Shown here one piece after another: positions 1 to 8,016 of a stretch of 64,000 nucleotides of DNA. Below the pieces are notes generated by a model. It was not told the DNA's origin and made no database searches. It worked only from the letters and a program-made list of their open reading frames with translations. Position 1 is the stretch's first letter. Every line of letters begins with the position of its first letter. The position numbers and the translations under genes are program-made. Source of the DNA: Gammaproteobacteria bacterium (lineage in GTDB: Bacteria; Pseudomonadota; Gammaproteobacteria; Pseudomonadales; Pseudomonadaceae); contig JAHJYA010000045.1 of the NCBI GenBank assembly GCA_018826895.1, positions 1 through 64,000 of the forward strand, read 5' to 3'.

Positions 1-656
1 AGCAGGCCATCGGAAATATCCAGCGCCGCCGTGGCCCGCCCGCGCAGGGCCTGACCCAGGTCAAGCTGCGGCATTGGCGACCAATAACGCGCCAGCAGCG
101 CTTCGGCATGCACCCCGTCGGCCGGCACCTGCCCCAGCACCAGCGGCAACGCCGCCGCTGCCTCGCCGAGCGCACCGCCGACACACAGCAGGTCGCCAAG
201 CTGGGCGCCAGCGCGGGTCAGCGCCTGACCACGGGGCACACGGCCAAATACCGTCAGGGTCAGGCTCAGCGGACCACGGGTGGTATCGCCGCCGATCAGG
301 CGCAAGCCGCAGCGCGCAGCCATGCAGTCCAGGCCACGGGCAAACGCCTGCAGCCAGTCAGCATCGGCTTCCGGTAGGGTCAGAGCGAGGGTAAAGCCAA
401 TGGGCGTGGCACCCATGGCGGCGAGATCGCTGGCCGATACGCCCAGCGCACGCTGACCGAGCAGGAAAGGGTCGGCCTGCTGGGGAAAATGCACGCCCAC
501 CACCAGGGTATCGGTGGAAATGGCCAGTTGCTCGTCGCCGGCGAGTTCGAGCAGCGCACAATCATCGCCAATGCCCAGCGCCACACCCGCAGCCCCCTGC
601 GCACAGGGCGCGGCGGCGAAGTAGCGGCGAATCAGCTCGAACTCACCCAACGGCAT
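1..656 (-). CDS. thiL: Thiamine-monophosphate kinase, 3'-truncated by window edge
   Basis: ThiL phosphorylates thiamine monophosphate to thiamine pyrophosphate, the last step of the pathway, in the cytosol. About 218 N-terminal residues are visible, beginning [14 protein letters not shown]; the C-terminus lies beyond base 1. The metal and nucleotide motifs of the AIR synthase/ThiL fold are readable: GIGDDCALL near residue 27, STDTLVVGVHF, and a later LIGGDTTRGPL. The start ATG shares one base with the nusB stop (TGATG), so translation is probably coupled to nusB. It is the last visible gene of the riboflavin-nusB operon, as in other pseudomonads. Confidence 0.93.
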   Translation of the reverse strand, partial: MPLGEFELIRRYFAAAPCAQGAAGVALGIGDDCALLELAGDEQLAISTDTLVVGVHFPQQADPFLLGQRALGVSASDLAAMGATPIGFTLALTLPEADADWLQAFARGLDCMAARCGLRLIGGDTTRGPLSLTLTVFGRVPRGQALTRAGAQLGDLLCVGGALGEAAAALPLVLGQVPADGVHAEALLARYWSPMPQLDLGQALRGRATAALDISDGL

Positions 657-1141
657 CAGCGCTTGAACGCGCGAACTTCTTCGGCCCGCAGTTGCGGTGC
701 CAGCTTGTCCAGCACGCCGTTGACGAACTTGTGCCCGTCAGTGGCGCCGAAGACCTTGGCCAGCTCGATACCTTCGTTGATCACCACGCGGTACGGCACG
801 TCGATGCGTTGCTTCAACTCGAAGGTCGACAGGCGCAGGATCGCCAGCTCGACCGGGTCGATCTCGGCCAGCGGACGGTCGAGCAGCGGCTCGAAGGCGC
901 CGTCGATGTCGCTCTTGTTGCGCGCCACGCCGTAGAGAATCTCGTGGAAGTAGGCGCCGTCGACCTTGTCGAAGTCATTGTCGACGCGGAACTGCGCTTC
1001 CAGCTCGTTCAGGCTCTGCCCGGCCATGTGCCAGGAATACAGCGCCTGCATGGCCAGGGTGCGCGCCTCGCGACGCGCCAGGGTCTTGGCGCTGGGGCCT
1101 TTCTTGGCAGCTTGCGGCTGCTTGCCGTCGGCCTGGCTCAC
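656..1141 (-). CDS. nusB: Transcription antitermination factor NusB
   Basis: A 161-residue protein of usual NusB length. NusB binds boxA RNA together with S10 (NusE) and supports rRNA antitermination. The first 20 residues are a charged Lys/Ala-rich extension; the all-helical core starts at [19 protein letters not shown] and ends with [17 protein letters not shown], both typical of the family. The start overlaps the ribH stop by four bases (ATGA) and the stop overlaps thiL by one base, so it is translated as part of the rib operon. Confidence 0.97.
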   Translation of the reverse strand: MSQADGKQPQAAKKGPSAKTLARREARTLAMQALYSWHMAGQSLNELEAQFRVDNDFDKVDGAYFHEILYGVARNKSDIDGAFEPLLDRPLAEIDPVELAILRLSTFELKQRIDVPYRVVINEGIELAKVFGATDGHKFVNGVLDKLAPQLRAEEVRAFKR

Positions 1142-1614
1142 TTGGCCTCCAACTGCGCCAGCAGGCTGACCATTTCCAGAGCCGACAGAGCCGCTTCGGC
1201 GCCTTTATTGCCGGCCTTGGTGCCGGAGCGCTCGATGGCCTGTTCGATCGAATCGACAGTCAATACGCCGAACGCAACCGGTACGCCGAATTCCATGGAG
1301 ACCTGAGCCAGGCCCTTGGTGCACTCACCGGCCACGTACTCGAAATGCGGGGTGCCGCCACGGATCACGGCGCCCAGGGCAATGATCGCGTCGAAGTCGC
1401 CACGCTGCGCGACCTTTTGCGCCACCAGCGGAATCTCGAAAGCACCCGGCGCGCGGATGATGGTGATGTCGTTCTCGCTCACGCCGTGGCGTACCAGGGC
1501 ATCGACGGCGCCGCTGACCAGGCTTTCGACGACGAAGCTGTTGAAGCGGCCGACCACCAGGGCAAAGCGGCCTTTGGGGGCGATGAAGGTACCTTCGATG
1601 GTCTTCAGGGTCAT
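1138..1614 (-). CDS. ribH: 6,7-dimethyl-8-ribityllumazine synthase
   Basis: Condenses 5-amino-6-ribitylaminouracil with 3,4-dihydroxy-2-butanone 4-phosphate to give lumazine, the penultimate step of riboflavin synthesis; members form 60-mer or smaller shells. Family motifs present: [15 protein letters not shown] near the N-terminus, [13 protein letters not shown], and [16 protein letters not shown], which carries the catalytic His. The frame is open to 1656, but [10 protein letters not shown] at 1614 gives the normal 158-residue length. Four-base overlap with nusB downstream. Confidence 0.96.
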   Translation of the reverse strand: MTLKTIEGTFIAPKGRFALVVGRFNSFVVESLVSGAVDALVRHGVSENDITIIRAPGAFEIPLVAQKVAQRGDFDAIIALGAVIRGGTPHFEYVAGECTKGLAQVSMEFGVPVAFGVLTVDSIEQAIERSGTKAGNKGAEAALSALEMVSLLAQLEAK

Positions 1615-1729
1615 TTCGAGTTCTCGCAGTGTGTAAAGAGCCAGGGCGCTGTGCACCCCGAAATAAGCATTCTGTCTGTCGCCAGGCCCGCCCTTGATGG
1701 GTCAGGCCTGTGCCGAGCGTAGCCGGCTG

Positions 1730-2809
1730 TCAATCAGCGGGCAGGTATTCTACAACTTCCAGGTCGAAGCCGGATATCGCGTTGAACTTCATCGGCGAAC
1801 TCATCAAGCGCATCTTGCGCACGCCGAGGTCGCGCAGAATCTGCGAACCGGCACCCACGGTGCTGTAAGTTGCCGGGTTGGACGGCTGCTGACGACCAAG
1901 CAGGGCCAGCAGCTCCGGGCCAGTGAGCGGGTTGCCGAGCAGCAGCACCACGCCACTGCCGGCTTTGGCCACCTCGGCCATGGCCGCGCGCATGCTCCAG
2001 CGCCCCGGCTGGTTGACCAGAAACAGGTCACGCAGCGGGTCCATATTGTGCACCCGTACCAGGGTCGGTTCTTCGGCGCAGACGGTGCCCAGGGTCAGGG
2101 CCATGTGCGCAGTGTTTTCCACGCCGTCGCGGTAGGTCACCAGGTTGAACTGACCCAACTCGGTGTCCAGGGGCTGCTCGCTGACGCGCTCGACCGTGCG
2201 CTCGTGGATCAGGCGGTAGTGGATCAGGTCGGCGATGGTGCCGATCTTCAGGCCATGCAGTTCGGCAAAGGCTTCCAGCTCCGGACGACGGGCCATGGTG
2301 CCGTCGTCGTTCATGATCTCGCAGATCACCCCGCTCGGCTCGAAGCCGCCCATGCGTGCCAGGTCGCAGGCTGCTTCGGTGTGGCCGGCACGGGCCAGCA
2401 CGCCACCGGCCTGGGCCATCAGCGGAAAGATATGCCCAGGGCTGACGATATCGTCGGCCACGGCACCTTTGGCCACAGCGGCCTGCACGGTGCGCGCACG
2501 ATCAGCGGCGGAAATACCGGTGGTGACGCCTTCGGCGGCCTCGATGGAAACGGTGAACTTAGTGCCAAAACCGGAGCCGTTGCGCGGTGCCATCAGCGGC
2601 AGTTTGAGCAGTTCGCAGCGCTCGCGGGTCATCGGCATGCAGATCAGGCCACGGGCAAAGCGCGCCATGAAGTTGATGTGCTCGGCGGTGACGCATTCCG
2701 AGGCGATGATGATGTCGCCTTCGTTCTCGCGGTCTTCGTCATCCATGAGGATGACCATCTTGCCGGCGCGGATGTCTTCGATCAGTTCTTCAGCGGTATT
2801 GAGTGCCAT
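1730..2809 (-). CDS. ribB: 3,4-dihydroxy-2-butanone 4-phosphate synthase with degenerate GTP cyclohydrolase II domain (RibBX type)
   Basis: A 359-residue protein. Residues 1-200 are a complete DHBP synthase (makes the four-carbon unit from ribulose 5-phosphate): acidic motif [10 protein letters not shown] near residue 23, and [16 protein letters not shown]. Residues 205-359 align with GTP cyclohydrolase II, but where active enzymes carry the zinc cysteines and RCDC the sequence reads [16 protein letters not shown], without cysteines. The second domain should therefore lack cyclohydrolase activity, as described for RibBX hybrids; a separate RibA would be needed elsewhere. It starts 12 bp after ribE ends. 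Confidence 0.93.
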   Translation of the reverse strand: MALNTAEELIEDIRAGKMVILMDDEDRENEGDIIIASECVTAEHINFMARFARGLICMPMTRERCELLKLPLMAPRNGSGFGTKFTVSIEAAEGVTTGISAADRARTVQAAVAKGAVADDIVSPGHIFPLMAQAGGVLARAGHTEAACDLARMGGFEPSGVICEIMNDDGTMARRPELEAFAELHGLKIGTIADLIHYRLIHERTVERVSEQPLDTELGQFNLVTYRDGVENTAHMALTLGTVCAEEPTLVRVHNMDPLRDLFLVNQPGRWSMRAAMAEVAKAGSGVVLLLGNPLTGPELLALLGRQQPSNPATYSTVGAGSQILRDLGVRKMRLMSSPMKFNAISGFDLEVVEYLPAD

Positions 2810-2821
2810 CGGGCAGTGTCC

Positions 2822-3484
2822 TTAATTCTTCAGGTAGCCGTGTTCGGCGAGAAAACCTTCGGTCAGGCTGGAAGCCTTGGGCTCTGCGGCCTTGTCACCG
2901 AGCAGCAGGCGCTCCAGGTAACGTGCCAGCAGGTCAACCTCAAGGTTGACCTTATGCCCGGGGCGGTAGTCGAGCATGATGGTTTCGGCCAGGGTATGCG
3001 GCACGATGGTCAGCTCGAATTCCGCGCCATTCACGGCATTGACCGTCAGGCTGGTGCCATCGACGGTGATCGAACCCTTGTGCGCGATGTACTTGGCCAG
3101 CTCCTTCGGCGCACGCACGGTGAACTGCCAGGCACGGGCGTTTTCCGCCAGGGCGACGATCTCGCCGACCCCGTCGACATGGCCGCTGACCAGGTGCCCG
3201 CCGAGGCGACTGGTCGGCGTCAGGGCCTTTTCCAGGTTGACCTTGCTGCCGGTCTTGAGGTCGACGAAGGCGGTTCGCGCCAAGGTTTCGCGGCTGACAT
3301 CAGCCCAAAAACCGTCGCCGGGCAGCTCGACTGCGGTCAGGCACACGCCATTGACCGCAATGCTGTCGCCGAGCTTGACGTCGCCCAGATCGAGCTTGCC
3401 GGTGGCTACATACAGGCGCCAGTCACCACCCTTGGGGGTAATTGCGCGGATGCTGCCGATGGACTCGATTATGCCGGTGAACAT
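2822..3484 (-). CDS. ribE: Riboflavin synthase, alpha subunit
   Basis: A 220-residue protein of two similar lumazine-binding barrels. It dismutates two lumazine molecules to riboflavin. It begins with the diagnostic [10 protein letters not shown]; first barrel has [10 protein letters not shown] and [12 protein letters not shown], second has [12 protein letters not shown]. First gene after the FMN riboswitch. Its own ribosome site (GGAG, about 5 bases before the ATG) lies inside the end of a short upstream reading frame that overlaps the start by 16 bases. P. aeruginosa annotation sometimes names this gene ribC. Confidence 0.96.
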   Translation of the reverse strand: MFTGIIESIGSIRAITPKGGDWRLYVATGKLDLGDVKLGDSIAVNGVCLTAVELPGDGFWADVSRETLARTAFVDLKTGSKVNLEKALTPTSRLGGHLVSGHVDGVGEIVALAENARAWQFTVRAPKELAKYIAHKGSITVDGTSLTVNAVNGAEFELTIVPHTLAETIMLDYRPGHKVNLEVDLLARYLERLLLGDKAAEPKASSLTEGFLAEHGYLKN

Positions 3485-3561
3485 GGCGCCTCCGCGGACA
3501 AAACCCAGTCGCCGAGCACGCGCAAGCGGCCTACGGCAGTGAGGGAATACTGATGGGACAT
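3469..3561 (-). CDS. Putative 30-residue leader peptide overlapping the ribE start
   Basis: A short frame beginning MSHQYSLTAVGRLRVLG and ending in TAA at 3471-3469, 13 bases inside ribE in another frame. It has a strong Shine-Dalgarno (AGGAG) eight bases before its ATG, better placed than that of ribE. That site is the 3' arm of a perfect 7-bp hairpin. Seen: frame, ribosome site, hairpin, overlap. Inferred: its translation opens the ribE start, so riboswitch control of this site would control ribE by coupling. Conservation is unknown. Confidence 0.5.
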   Translation of the reverse strand: MSHQYSLTAVGRLRVLGDWVLSAEAPCSPA

Positions 3562-3571
3562 CGTTCGAACT

Positions 3572-3591
3572 CCTGTTTAATGAAAAACAGG
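3572..3591 (-). promoter_or_regulatory. Shine-Dalgarno-sequestering hairpin of the rib leader
   Basis: On the minus strand CCTGTTT-TTCATT-AAACAGG forms a perfect 7-bp stem with a 6-base loop. The 3' arm contains part of the AGGAG ribosome site for the leader frame at 3561. It lies between the FMN aptamer and that start. No T-run follows, so it fits translational rather than transcriptional control. The antisequestering partner in the aptamer was not identified. Confidence 0.55.
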
Positions 3592-3650
3592 GCGTGTTGG
3601 ATCGATAGGGATCATTCCGGCAGGCAAGCGCAGGCCGGGGTCTACAAATC

Positions 3651-3796
3651 CCGCTCTCTCTTTATCCGGACTGTAACCGTCGGCCCCGGGATCACACCGG
3701 GTCTGCTGACCTTGCCAGCGTGGCAAGCGCTCGCGGGCTAGACGCGTTGCGCGTCATTACCGCCGGTGGGGAATTGCGCCCCGCCCTGAGAACGTT
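3651..3796 (-). promoter_or_regulatory. FMN riboswitch (RFN element)
   Basis: On the minus strand the conserved blocks of the RFN aptamer occur in order: CTCAGGGCGGGG, AATTCCCCACCGGCGGTAAT, AGCCCGCGAGCG, GGTCAGCAGACCCGG, CCGACGGTTACAGTCCGGAT and a final AGAGAGAG. FMN binding represses riboflavin genes. Here it sits between ribD (ends 3876) and ribE (starts 3484), so it governs ribE-ribBX-ribH-nusB-thiL and not ribD. About 165 bases separate it from ribE; they hold the hairpin and leader frame. Boundaries are good to about 10 bases. Confidence 0.93.
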
Positions 3797-3875
3797 GTGG
3801 CCACCGCAGTGGCCGGTAAGCGTTTTACCACATTTGCCTGCTGGCTGTACCGCACCGCAGACGCTGACCCAGCAG

Positions 3876-4991
3876 TCAGCTCGGCGACGGCACGGCGATG
3901 ATGCGCCAGTCGTCACCCACCGCGCGCATATCGACGATGGTCAACTGTGGCGCCTCGGCCATGCGCGCCAGCGGCAGGTCGAGCAACGGCCTCGCGCCGG
4001 AACCGAGAAACTTCGGCGCCATAAACAACTGGTACTCATCGACCAACCGCTGCCGGGCAAAGGCGCCCGCCAGCCGCGGCCCGGCCTCCACCAGCACTTC
4101 ATTGGCGCCGCGCCGCGCCAGCTCCAGCAGCAGCTTGCGCAGGTCAACATGCCCATTGCTGCTGGCCACGGCCAATAGTTCGTGTCCATCGTCGGCATAG
4201 CGATCACGCGAGGCGGCCGCCGCACAGGTCGCGACCAGGGCCGGGCCGGCCTGGAAGAACGCCGCGCTCAGCGGCACGCGCAGGCGGCCATCGACCAGCA
4301 CACGCTGGGGCGGCCGGCTGGCGGCGAGAAAACTCAATTCGGGGTTCAGACCCAACTCATCGGGGCGCACGGTCAGGCGGGCGTTATCCGCCAACACGGT
4401 ATCCGCACCGCTGAGCACTACGCTGGAGCGCGCGCGCAAACGCTGCACCGCAGCACGCGCCGCAGGCCCGGTGATCCACTGGCTTTCGCCGCTGGCCATG
4501 GCGGTACGCCCGTCCAGGCTCATCGCCAGCTTGACCCGTACAAACGGCAGGCCCTGCTCCATACGCTTGATAAAGCCAGGGTTGAGTGCCCGCGCTTCGG
4601 CCTCCAGCACCCCGCTCTGGACGGCAATGCCGGCGTGCATCAGGCGCAGCAGGCCGTTGCCGGCCACCTCGGGGTTGGGGTCCTGCATGGCCGCGACCAC
4701 CCGGGTGACGCCGGCAGCGACCAGTGCATCGGCACAAGGCGGCGTGCGGCCATGGTGGCTGCAGGGTTCCAGGGTGACGTAGGCCGTGGCGCCACGGGCC
4801 TTATCACCGGCATGGCGCAGGGCGTGCACCTCGGCGTGGGGCTCGCCGGCGCGCACATGCCAGCCTTCGCCGACGATCTGCCCGTCGCGCACGATGACGC
4901 AGCCGACGCGGGGATTGGGGTGGGTGGAGTACAGGCCCTTGCGCGCCAATTCCAGGGCGCGCGCCATAAAGGCGTGGTCGTTACCGCCCAT
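3876..4991 (-). CDS. ribD: Riboflavin biosynthesis protein RibD (deaminase/reductase)
   Basis: A 371-residue bifunctional enzyme that deaminates then reduces the pyrimidine intermediate made from GTP. The N-terminal deaminase has the zinc motif HAEVHAL near residue 52 and PCSHHGRTPPCADAL near 76. The C-terminal reductase starts near residue 148 with RVKLAMSLDGRTAMASGES and contains LVEAGPRLAGAF. Its ATG shares one base with the nrdR stop, so the two form an operon. The FMN riboswitch lies downstream of ribD, so ribD itself is not under it. Confidence 0.96.
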   Translation of the reverse strand: MGGNDHAFMARALELARKGLYSTHPNPRVGCVIVRDGQIVGEGWHVRAGEPHAEVHALRHAGDKARGATAYVTLEPCSHHGRTPPCADALVAAGVTRVVAAMQDPNPEVAGNGLLRLMHAGIAVQSGVLEAEARALNPGFIKRMEQGLPFVRVKLAMSLDGRTAMASGESQWITGPAARAAVQRLRARSSVVLSGADTVLADNARLTVRPDELGLNPELSFLAASRPPQRVLVDGRLRVPLSAAFFQAGPALVATCAAAASRDRYADDGHELLAVASSNGHVDLRKLLLELARRGANEVLVEAGPRLAGAFARQRLVDEYQLFMAPKFLGSGARPLLDLPLARMAEAPQLTIVDMRAVGDDWRIIAVPSPS

Positions 4992-5455
4992 CAGGATTGC
5001 GCAGGTTCGCGGGACAACCGGTCGATTTCCTCGCGGAACTCGTTGAGGTCCTGGAAGCGTCGATAGACCGAAGCGAAGCGGATATAGGCGACTTCATCGA
5101 GTTTCTGCAACTCGGTCATCACCAGCTCACCGAGCACCAGCGACTTGATTTCGCGCTCGCCGGTGGCACGCAGCTTGTGCTTGATGTGGGCGATGGCCGC
5201 TTCCAGGCGCTCAATACTCACCGGGCGTTTTTCCAGGGCCCGCTGCATGCCGGCGCGCAGCTTGTCTTCATCGAACGGCTGACGGCTGCCGTCCTGCTTG
5301 ATCAGGCGGGGCATCACCAGCTCGGCGGTCTCGAAGGTGGTGAAGCGTTCACCACAGGCCAGGCACTCGCGCCGACGGCGCACCTGCTCGCCCTCGGCGA
5401 CCAGCCGGGAGTCGATCACCTTGGTGTCATTGGCAGCGCAGAAAGGACAGTGCAT
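4991..5455 (-). CDS. nrdR: Transcriptional repressor NrdR
   Basis: A 154-residue regulator of ribonucleotide reductase genes. The N-terminal zinc ribbon has two Cys pairs (MHCPFCAAN and CLACGERF), followed by an ATP-cone domain from about residue 48 ([18 protein letters not shown]). NrdR binds (d)NTPs through the cone and represses nrd promoters at NrdR boxes. It is the first gene of the nrdR-ribD pair and is divergent from the lipoprotein gene at 5569. Confidence 0.97.
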   Translation of the reverse strand: MHCPFCAANDTKVIDSRLVAEGEQVRRRRECLACGERFTTFETAELVMPRLIKQDGSRQPFDEDKLRAGMQRALEKRPVSIERLEAAIAHIKHKLRATGEREIKSLVLGELVMTELQKLDEVAYIRFASVYRRFQDLNEFREEIDRLSREPAQS

Positions 5456-5568
5456 AGGAAAGCGAGGGCCAGAAAGTTCGAGGCGTCATGGTAGCGCATC
5501 CCACCGGCAAGACAAGCCAGCGCCTTTGCGGTATACAGACGCGCGCCCCCATTGAAGAACGCGAGCCC

Positions 5569-6042
5569 ATGCTGATCGATCTGAACACCTTTCGCCGCGC
5601 CCTGCGCGCCCTCGCCCTGCTTGGCTTTGCCGCCACACTGCTGGCTTGTTCCAGCGAGCCTTCGCAGCCGCAACCTGCCGCCGTGCCAGTCACACCTGCG
5701 GCCCTCCCGGCGCCAGTCGAGGTGGAAACCGACTACCGCCACGCCCTTAGCGGCCAATTGCTGGATGTGCCAGCCAATGCGGTGGTCGAACTGGCGCTGC
5801 TGCAGGTCGACGAACGCGGCCGCCCCCTGGGCCTGCTGGGTAATATCCAGGTGCGCAGCAACGGCGCCGCCCTGCCCTTTCGCCTGCCGTTCAACCCGCA
5901 GGCAGTGAAGGCCGAGCGGCGCGTCGAACTGCACGGCCGCGCCCATCTCGATGGCCGTTTGATTCTGCGTCTGACGCCGCAAACCATCACTGGTACCGAC
6001 AGCCAGGACCTCGGGGCCCTGCGCCTGGTCAGCGCCCCATGA
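5569..6042 (+). CDS. YbaY-family lipoprotein
   Basis: A 157-residue protein with an N-terminal signal and the lipobox LLAC at about residues 23-26, so it should be lipidated and held in the envelope. The rest resembles the YbaY/META-like beta domain (Gln-rich linker, then a conserved YRHALSGQLLDVPANAVVELALL segment in two parts). Function unknown. The frame is open from 5488, but the ATG at 5569 places the hydrophobic signal correctly. It overlaps the next gene by four bases. Confidence 0.8.
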   Translation: MLIDLNTFRRALRALALLGFAATLLACSSEPSQPQPAAVPVTPAALPAPVEVETDYRHALSGQLLDVPANAVVELALLQVDERGRPLGLLGNIQVRSNGAALPFRLPFNPQAVKAERRVELHGRAHLDGRLILRLTPQTITGTDSQDLGALRLVSAP

Positions 6043-6695
6043 CGCCACCCGGCGCCCTGCAAACGGCGCTGGGCAAGCTGCTTGGCGATGCCCGTTTGAG
6101 CGCCACGGCGCTGCCGGGCACCGACCTGCAGCTGTGGCTGATCGATGCAGCGAATATGGACCGCGCCTTCAACCCCGAAGAAACCCGACGCATCCTCGAG
6201 GAGCCGCCCTACTGGTGCTTCTGCTGGGCCAGCGGCCTGGTCCTGGCACGCTGGCTGGCGGCCCATCCCGAATGGGTGCGCGGCAAGCGGGTACTGGACT
6301 TTGGCGCCGGTTCAGGGGTGGCCGCCATCGCCGCGGCCAAGGCAGGGGCGATGGAAGTAGTAGCCTGCGACCTCGACCCGCTGGCCCTCGACGCCTGCCG
6401 GGCGAATGCCGAACTGAATGGGGTGACTCTGAGTTACTCAGCGGATTTTTTTGCCGAGACCGACCGCTTCGATCTGATCCTGGTGGCCGATGTGCTCTAT
6501 GACCGCGCCAACCTGCCGTTGCTTGACCAGTTTCTCAGCCGCGGCCGCGAAGCCCTGGTGGCCGACTCACGGGTACGCGATTTTCGCCACCCGCTGTATC
6601 GCCAGTTGGCCATGCACGAGGCCAGCACCTGGCCGGATCTGGCCGAGTCTGCCGAATTTTGCCATGTGAGCCTGTACCATGCTCAGCGGGTTTAA
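6039..6695 (+). CDS. Class I SAM-dependent methyltransferase
   Basis: A 218-residue protein. Motif I of the Rossmann methyltransferase fold is clear (RVLDFGAGSGVAAIAAAK, about residues 84-101), followed by motif II acid VACDLDPLA and a DLILVADVLYDR segment. N-terminal PPYWCFCWASG and the overall layout resemble the lysine methyltransferase branch that includes ETFB methyltransferases. The substrate cannot be told from sequence. Its ATG overlaps the lipoprotein stop (ATGA), so the two are co-translated. Confidence 0.78.
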   Translation: MTPPGALQTALGKLLGDARLSATALPGTDLQLWLIDAANMDRAFNPEETRRILEEPPYWCFCWASGLVLARWLAAHPEWVRGKRVLDFGAGSGVAAIAAAKAGAMEVVACDLDPLALDACRANAELNGVTLSYSADFFAETDRFDLILVADVLYDRANLPLLDQFLSRGREALVADSRVRDFRHPLYRQLAMHEASTWPDLAESAEFCHVSLYHAQRV

Positions 6696-6767
6696 CCGGC
6701 GCCTTGATTTCGCCGCACTTCAACCACACTTACTAGTGCTAAGACTTTTCGCCCAACGAGACCGACC

Positions 6768-7640
6768 ATGAGCGACTCCCCCTATATCTTCAACGTCAGC
6801 GGCGCCGCTCAGTTCGAGCAGCTGGTGATCGAGAACTCCTTCCACAAGCCAGTACTGGTGGATTTCTGGGCCGAATGGTGTGCGCCGTGCAAGGCGCTGA
6901 TGCCGGTTCTGGCGCAGATCACTGAGGGCTATCAGGGCGAGCTGCTGCTGGCCAAGGTCGACTGCGATGTGGAGCAGGACATCGTCGCGCGCTTCGGCAT
7001 TCGCAGCCTGCCGACCGTGGTGCTGTTCAAGGATGGCCAGCCGGTCGACGGCTTCTCCGGCGCGCAGCCCGAGTCGGCGATTCGCGCCCTGCTGCAACCC
7101 CATGTTGCCGAGCCGCCGGCACCGCAAGCCGACTTGCTGGAAGCAGCCAAAGCGCTGTACGCCGAGGGCCGCAGTGGCGATGCCGAACAGCTGCTGACCC
7201 AGTTGCTTGGCGAGAACAGTGACAACCCATCGGCGCTAATCCTCTACGCCCGCTGCCTGGCCGAACGCGGTGAGCTGGACGAAGCCGAACGGGTGCTGGG
7301 CGCAGTGAGCGGTGACGAACACAAACAGGCCCTGGCCGGTGCGCGGGCGCAACTGACCTTCCTGCGCCAGGCCGCCGACCTGCCCGAAGTCGCCAGCCTG
7401 AAAACCCGCCTGGCCCAGCAGCCAGAAGACGATGAAGCAACCTACCAACTGGCCGTGCAGCAACTTGCCCGCCAACAGTACGACGCCGCCCTGGACGGGC
7501 TGCTGCGCCTGTTCGTGCGCAACCGCACTTACGCCGACGGCCTACCGCACAAAACCCTGCTGCAAGTCTTCGAGCTGCTGGGCAATGATCACCCACTGGT
7601 GACCCAGTACCGTCGCCGCCTGTACCAGGCAATTTATTAA
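6768..7640 (+). CDS. cnoX: Chaperedoxin CnoX (thioredoxin-TPR, YbbN)
   Basis: A 290-residue protein with a thioredoxin domain (residues 1-110, active site WCAPCKAL) and a C-terminal TPR region (about 120-290, repeats such as AKALYAEGRSGDAEQLL). CnoX proteins hold unfolding proteins under oxidative stress and pass them to GroEL and DnaK. The two Cys of the CxxC motif are present, unlike E. coli CnoX, so it may also have redox activity. A separate transcription unit: 72 bp after the methyltransferase and followed by a REP palindrome and a terminator. Confidence 0.9.
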   Translation: MSDSPYIFNVSGAAQFEQLVIENSFHKPVLVDFWAEWCAPCKALMPVLAQITEGYQGELLLAKVDCDVEQDIVARFGIRSLPTVVLFKDGQPVDGFSGAQPESAIRALLQPHVAEPPAPQADLLEAAKALYAEGRSGDAEQLLTQLLGENSDNPSALILYARCLAERGELDEAERVLGAVSGDEHKQALAGARAQLTFLRQAADLPEVASLKTRLAQQPEDDEATYQLAVQQLARQQYDAALDGLLRLFVRNRTYADGLPHKTLLQVFELLGNDHPLVTQYRRRLYQAIY

Positions 7641-7677
7641 GCGGGCGTTGCGCTGAAACGCAGACCTGTTGCGTCGC

Positions 7678-7739
7678 TGTAGGAGCGAATTTATTCGCGA
7701 TGGCGTCGCGAAAGCATCGCGAATAAATTCGCTCCTACA
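7678..7739. repeat. REP-type palindrome
   Basis: A 62-bp near-perfect inverted repeat: TGTAGGAGCGAATTTATTCG at the left end is mirrored by its complement at the right end around a short centre. The TGTAGGAGC...GCTCCTACA ends are typical of Pseudomonas REP elements. It lies between convergent genes cnoX and the cio operon. Confidence 0.85.
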
Positions 7740-7803
7740 TAAGCCAGATCGGGGCATTACAAACCAACCGGGGCACTGACACACCACTAAGGTGTAGCCA
7801 ATA

Positions 7804-7842
7804 AAAAACGCCGCGATCCCTTGAGGGTATCGCGGCGTTTTT
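7804..7842. terminator. Bidirectional intrinsic terminator
   Basis: Arms AAAAACGCCGCGAT and ATCGCGGCGTTTTT (14 bp) around an 11-base loop, with A and T tracts on both sides. It can stop transcription from cnoX and from the convergent cio operon. Confidence 0.88.
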
Positions 7843-7862
7843 CGTTCAGCGGCCGAGGCAGT

Positions 7863-8006
7863 TTATGGCGTGCCCATGCCCGCAGCCTGCATAAACTGGC
7901 GCAGCAGCCAGGACACCAGCCCCAGCGCCAACACACTGCCGGTCCAGATCAGCACCAGCCAACCCAGGCGCTGCCAAAACGGTTTTTTCTCGGTGTGCTC
8001 GTCCAT
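7863..8006 (-). CDS. DUF2474 small membrane protein, oxidase-associated
   Basis: A 47-residue protein (MDEHTEKKPFWQRLGWLV...) with one transmembrane helix at about residues 15-36 after a basic N-terminus. It lies 10 bp after cioB. DUF2474 proteins typically follow cyanide-insensitive bd-type oxidase genes and resemble in size the small CydX/CydZ subunits, so it is probably an accessory subunit of the oxidase; that role is inferred. Confidence 0.82.
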   Translation of the reverse strand: MDEHTEKKPFWQRLGWLVLIWTGSVLALGLVSWLLRQFMQAAGMGTP

Positions 8007-8016
8007 CACGAAGCCC

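Noticed and set aside
1694..3553. A 619-codon open frame on the plus strand
   Set aside because: It lies antisense to ribBX and ribE, whose families are certain; the antisense frame is open only because of high GC content.
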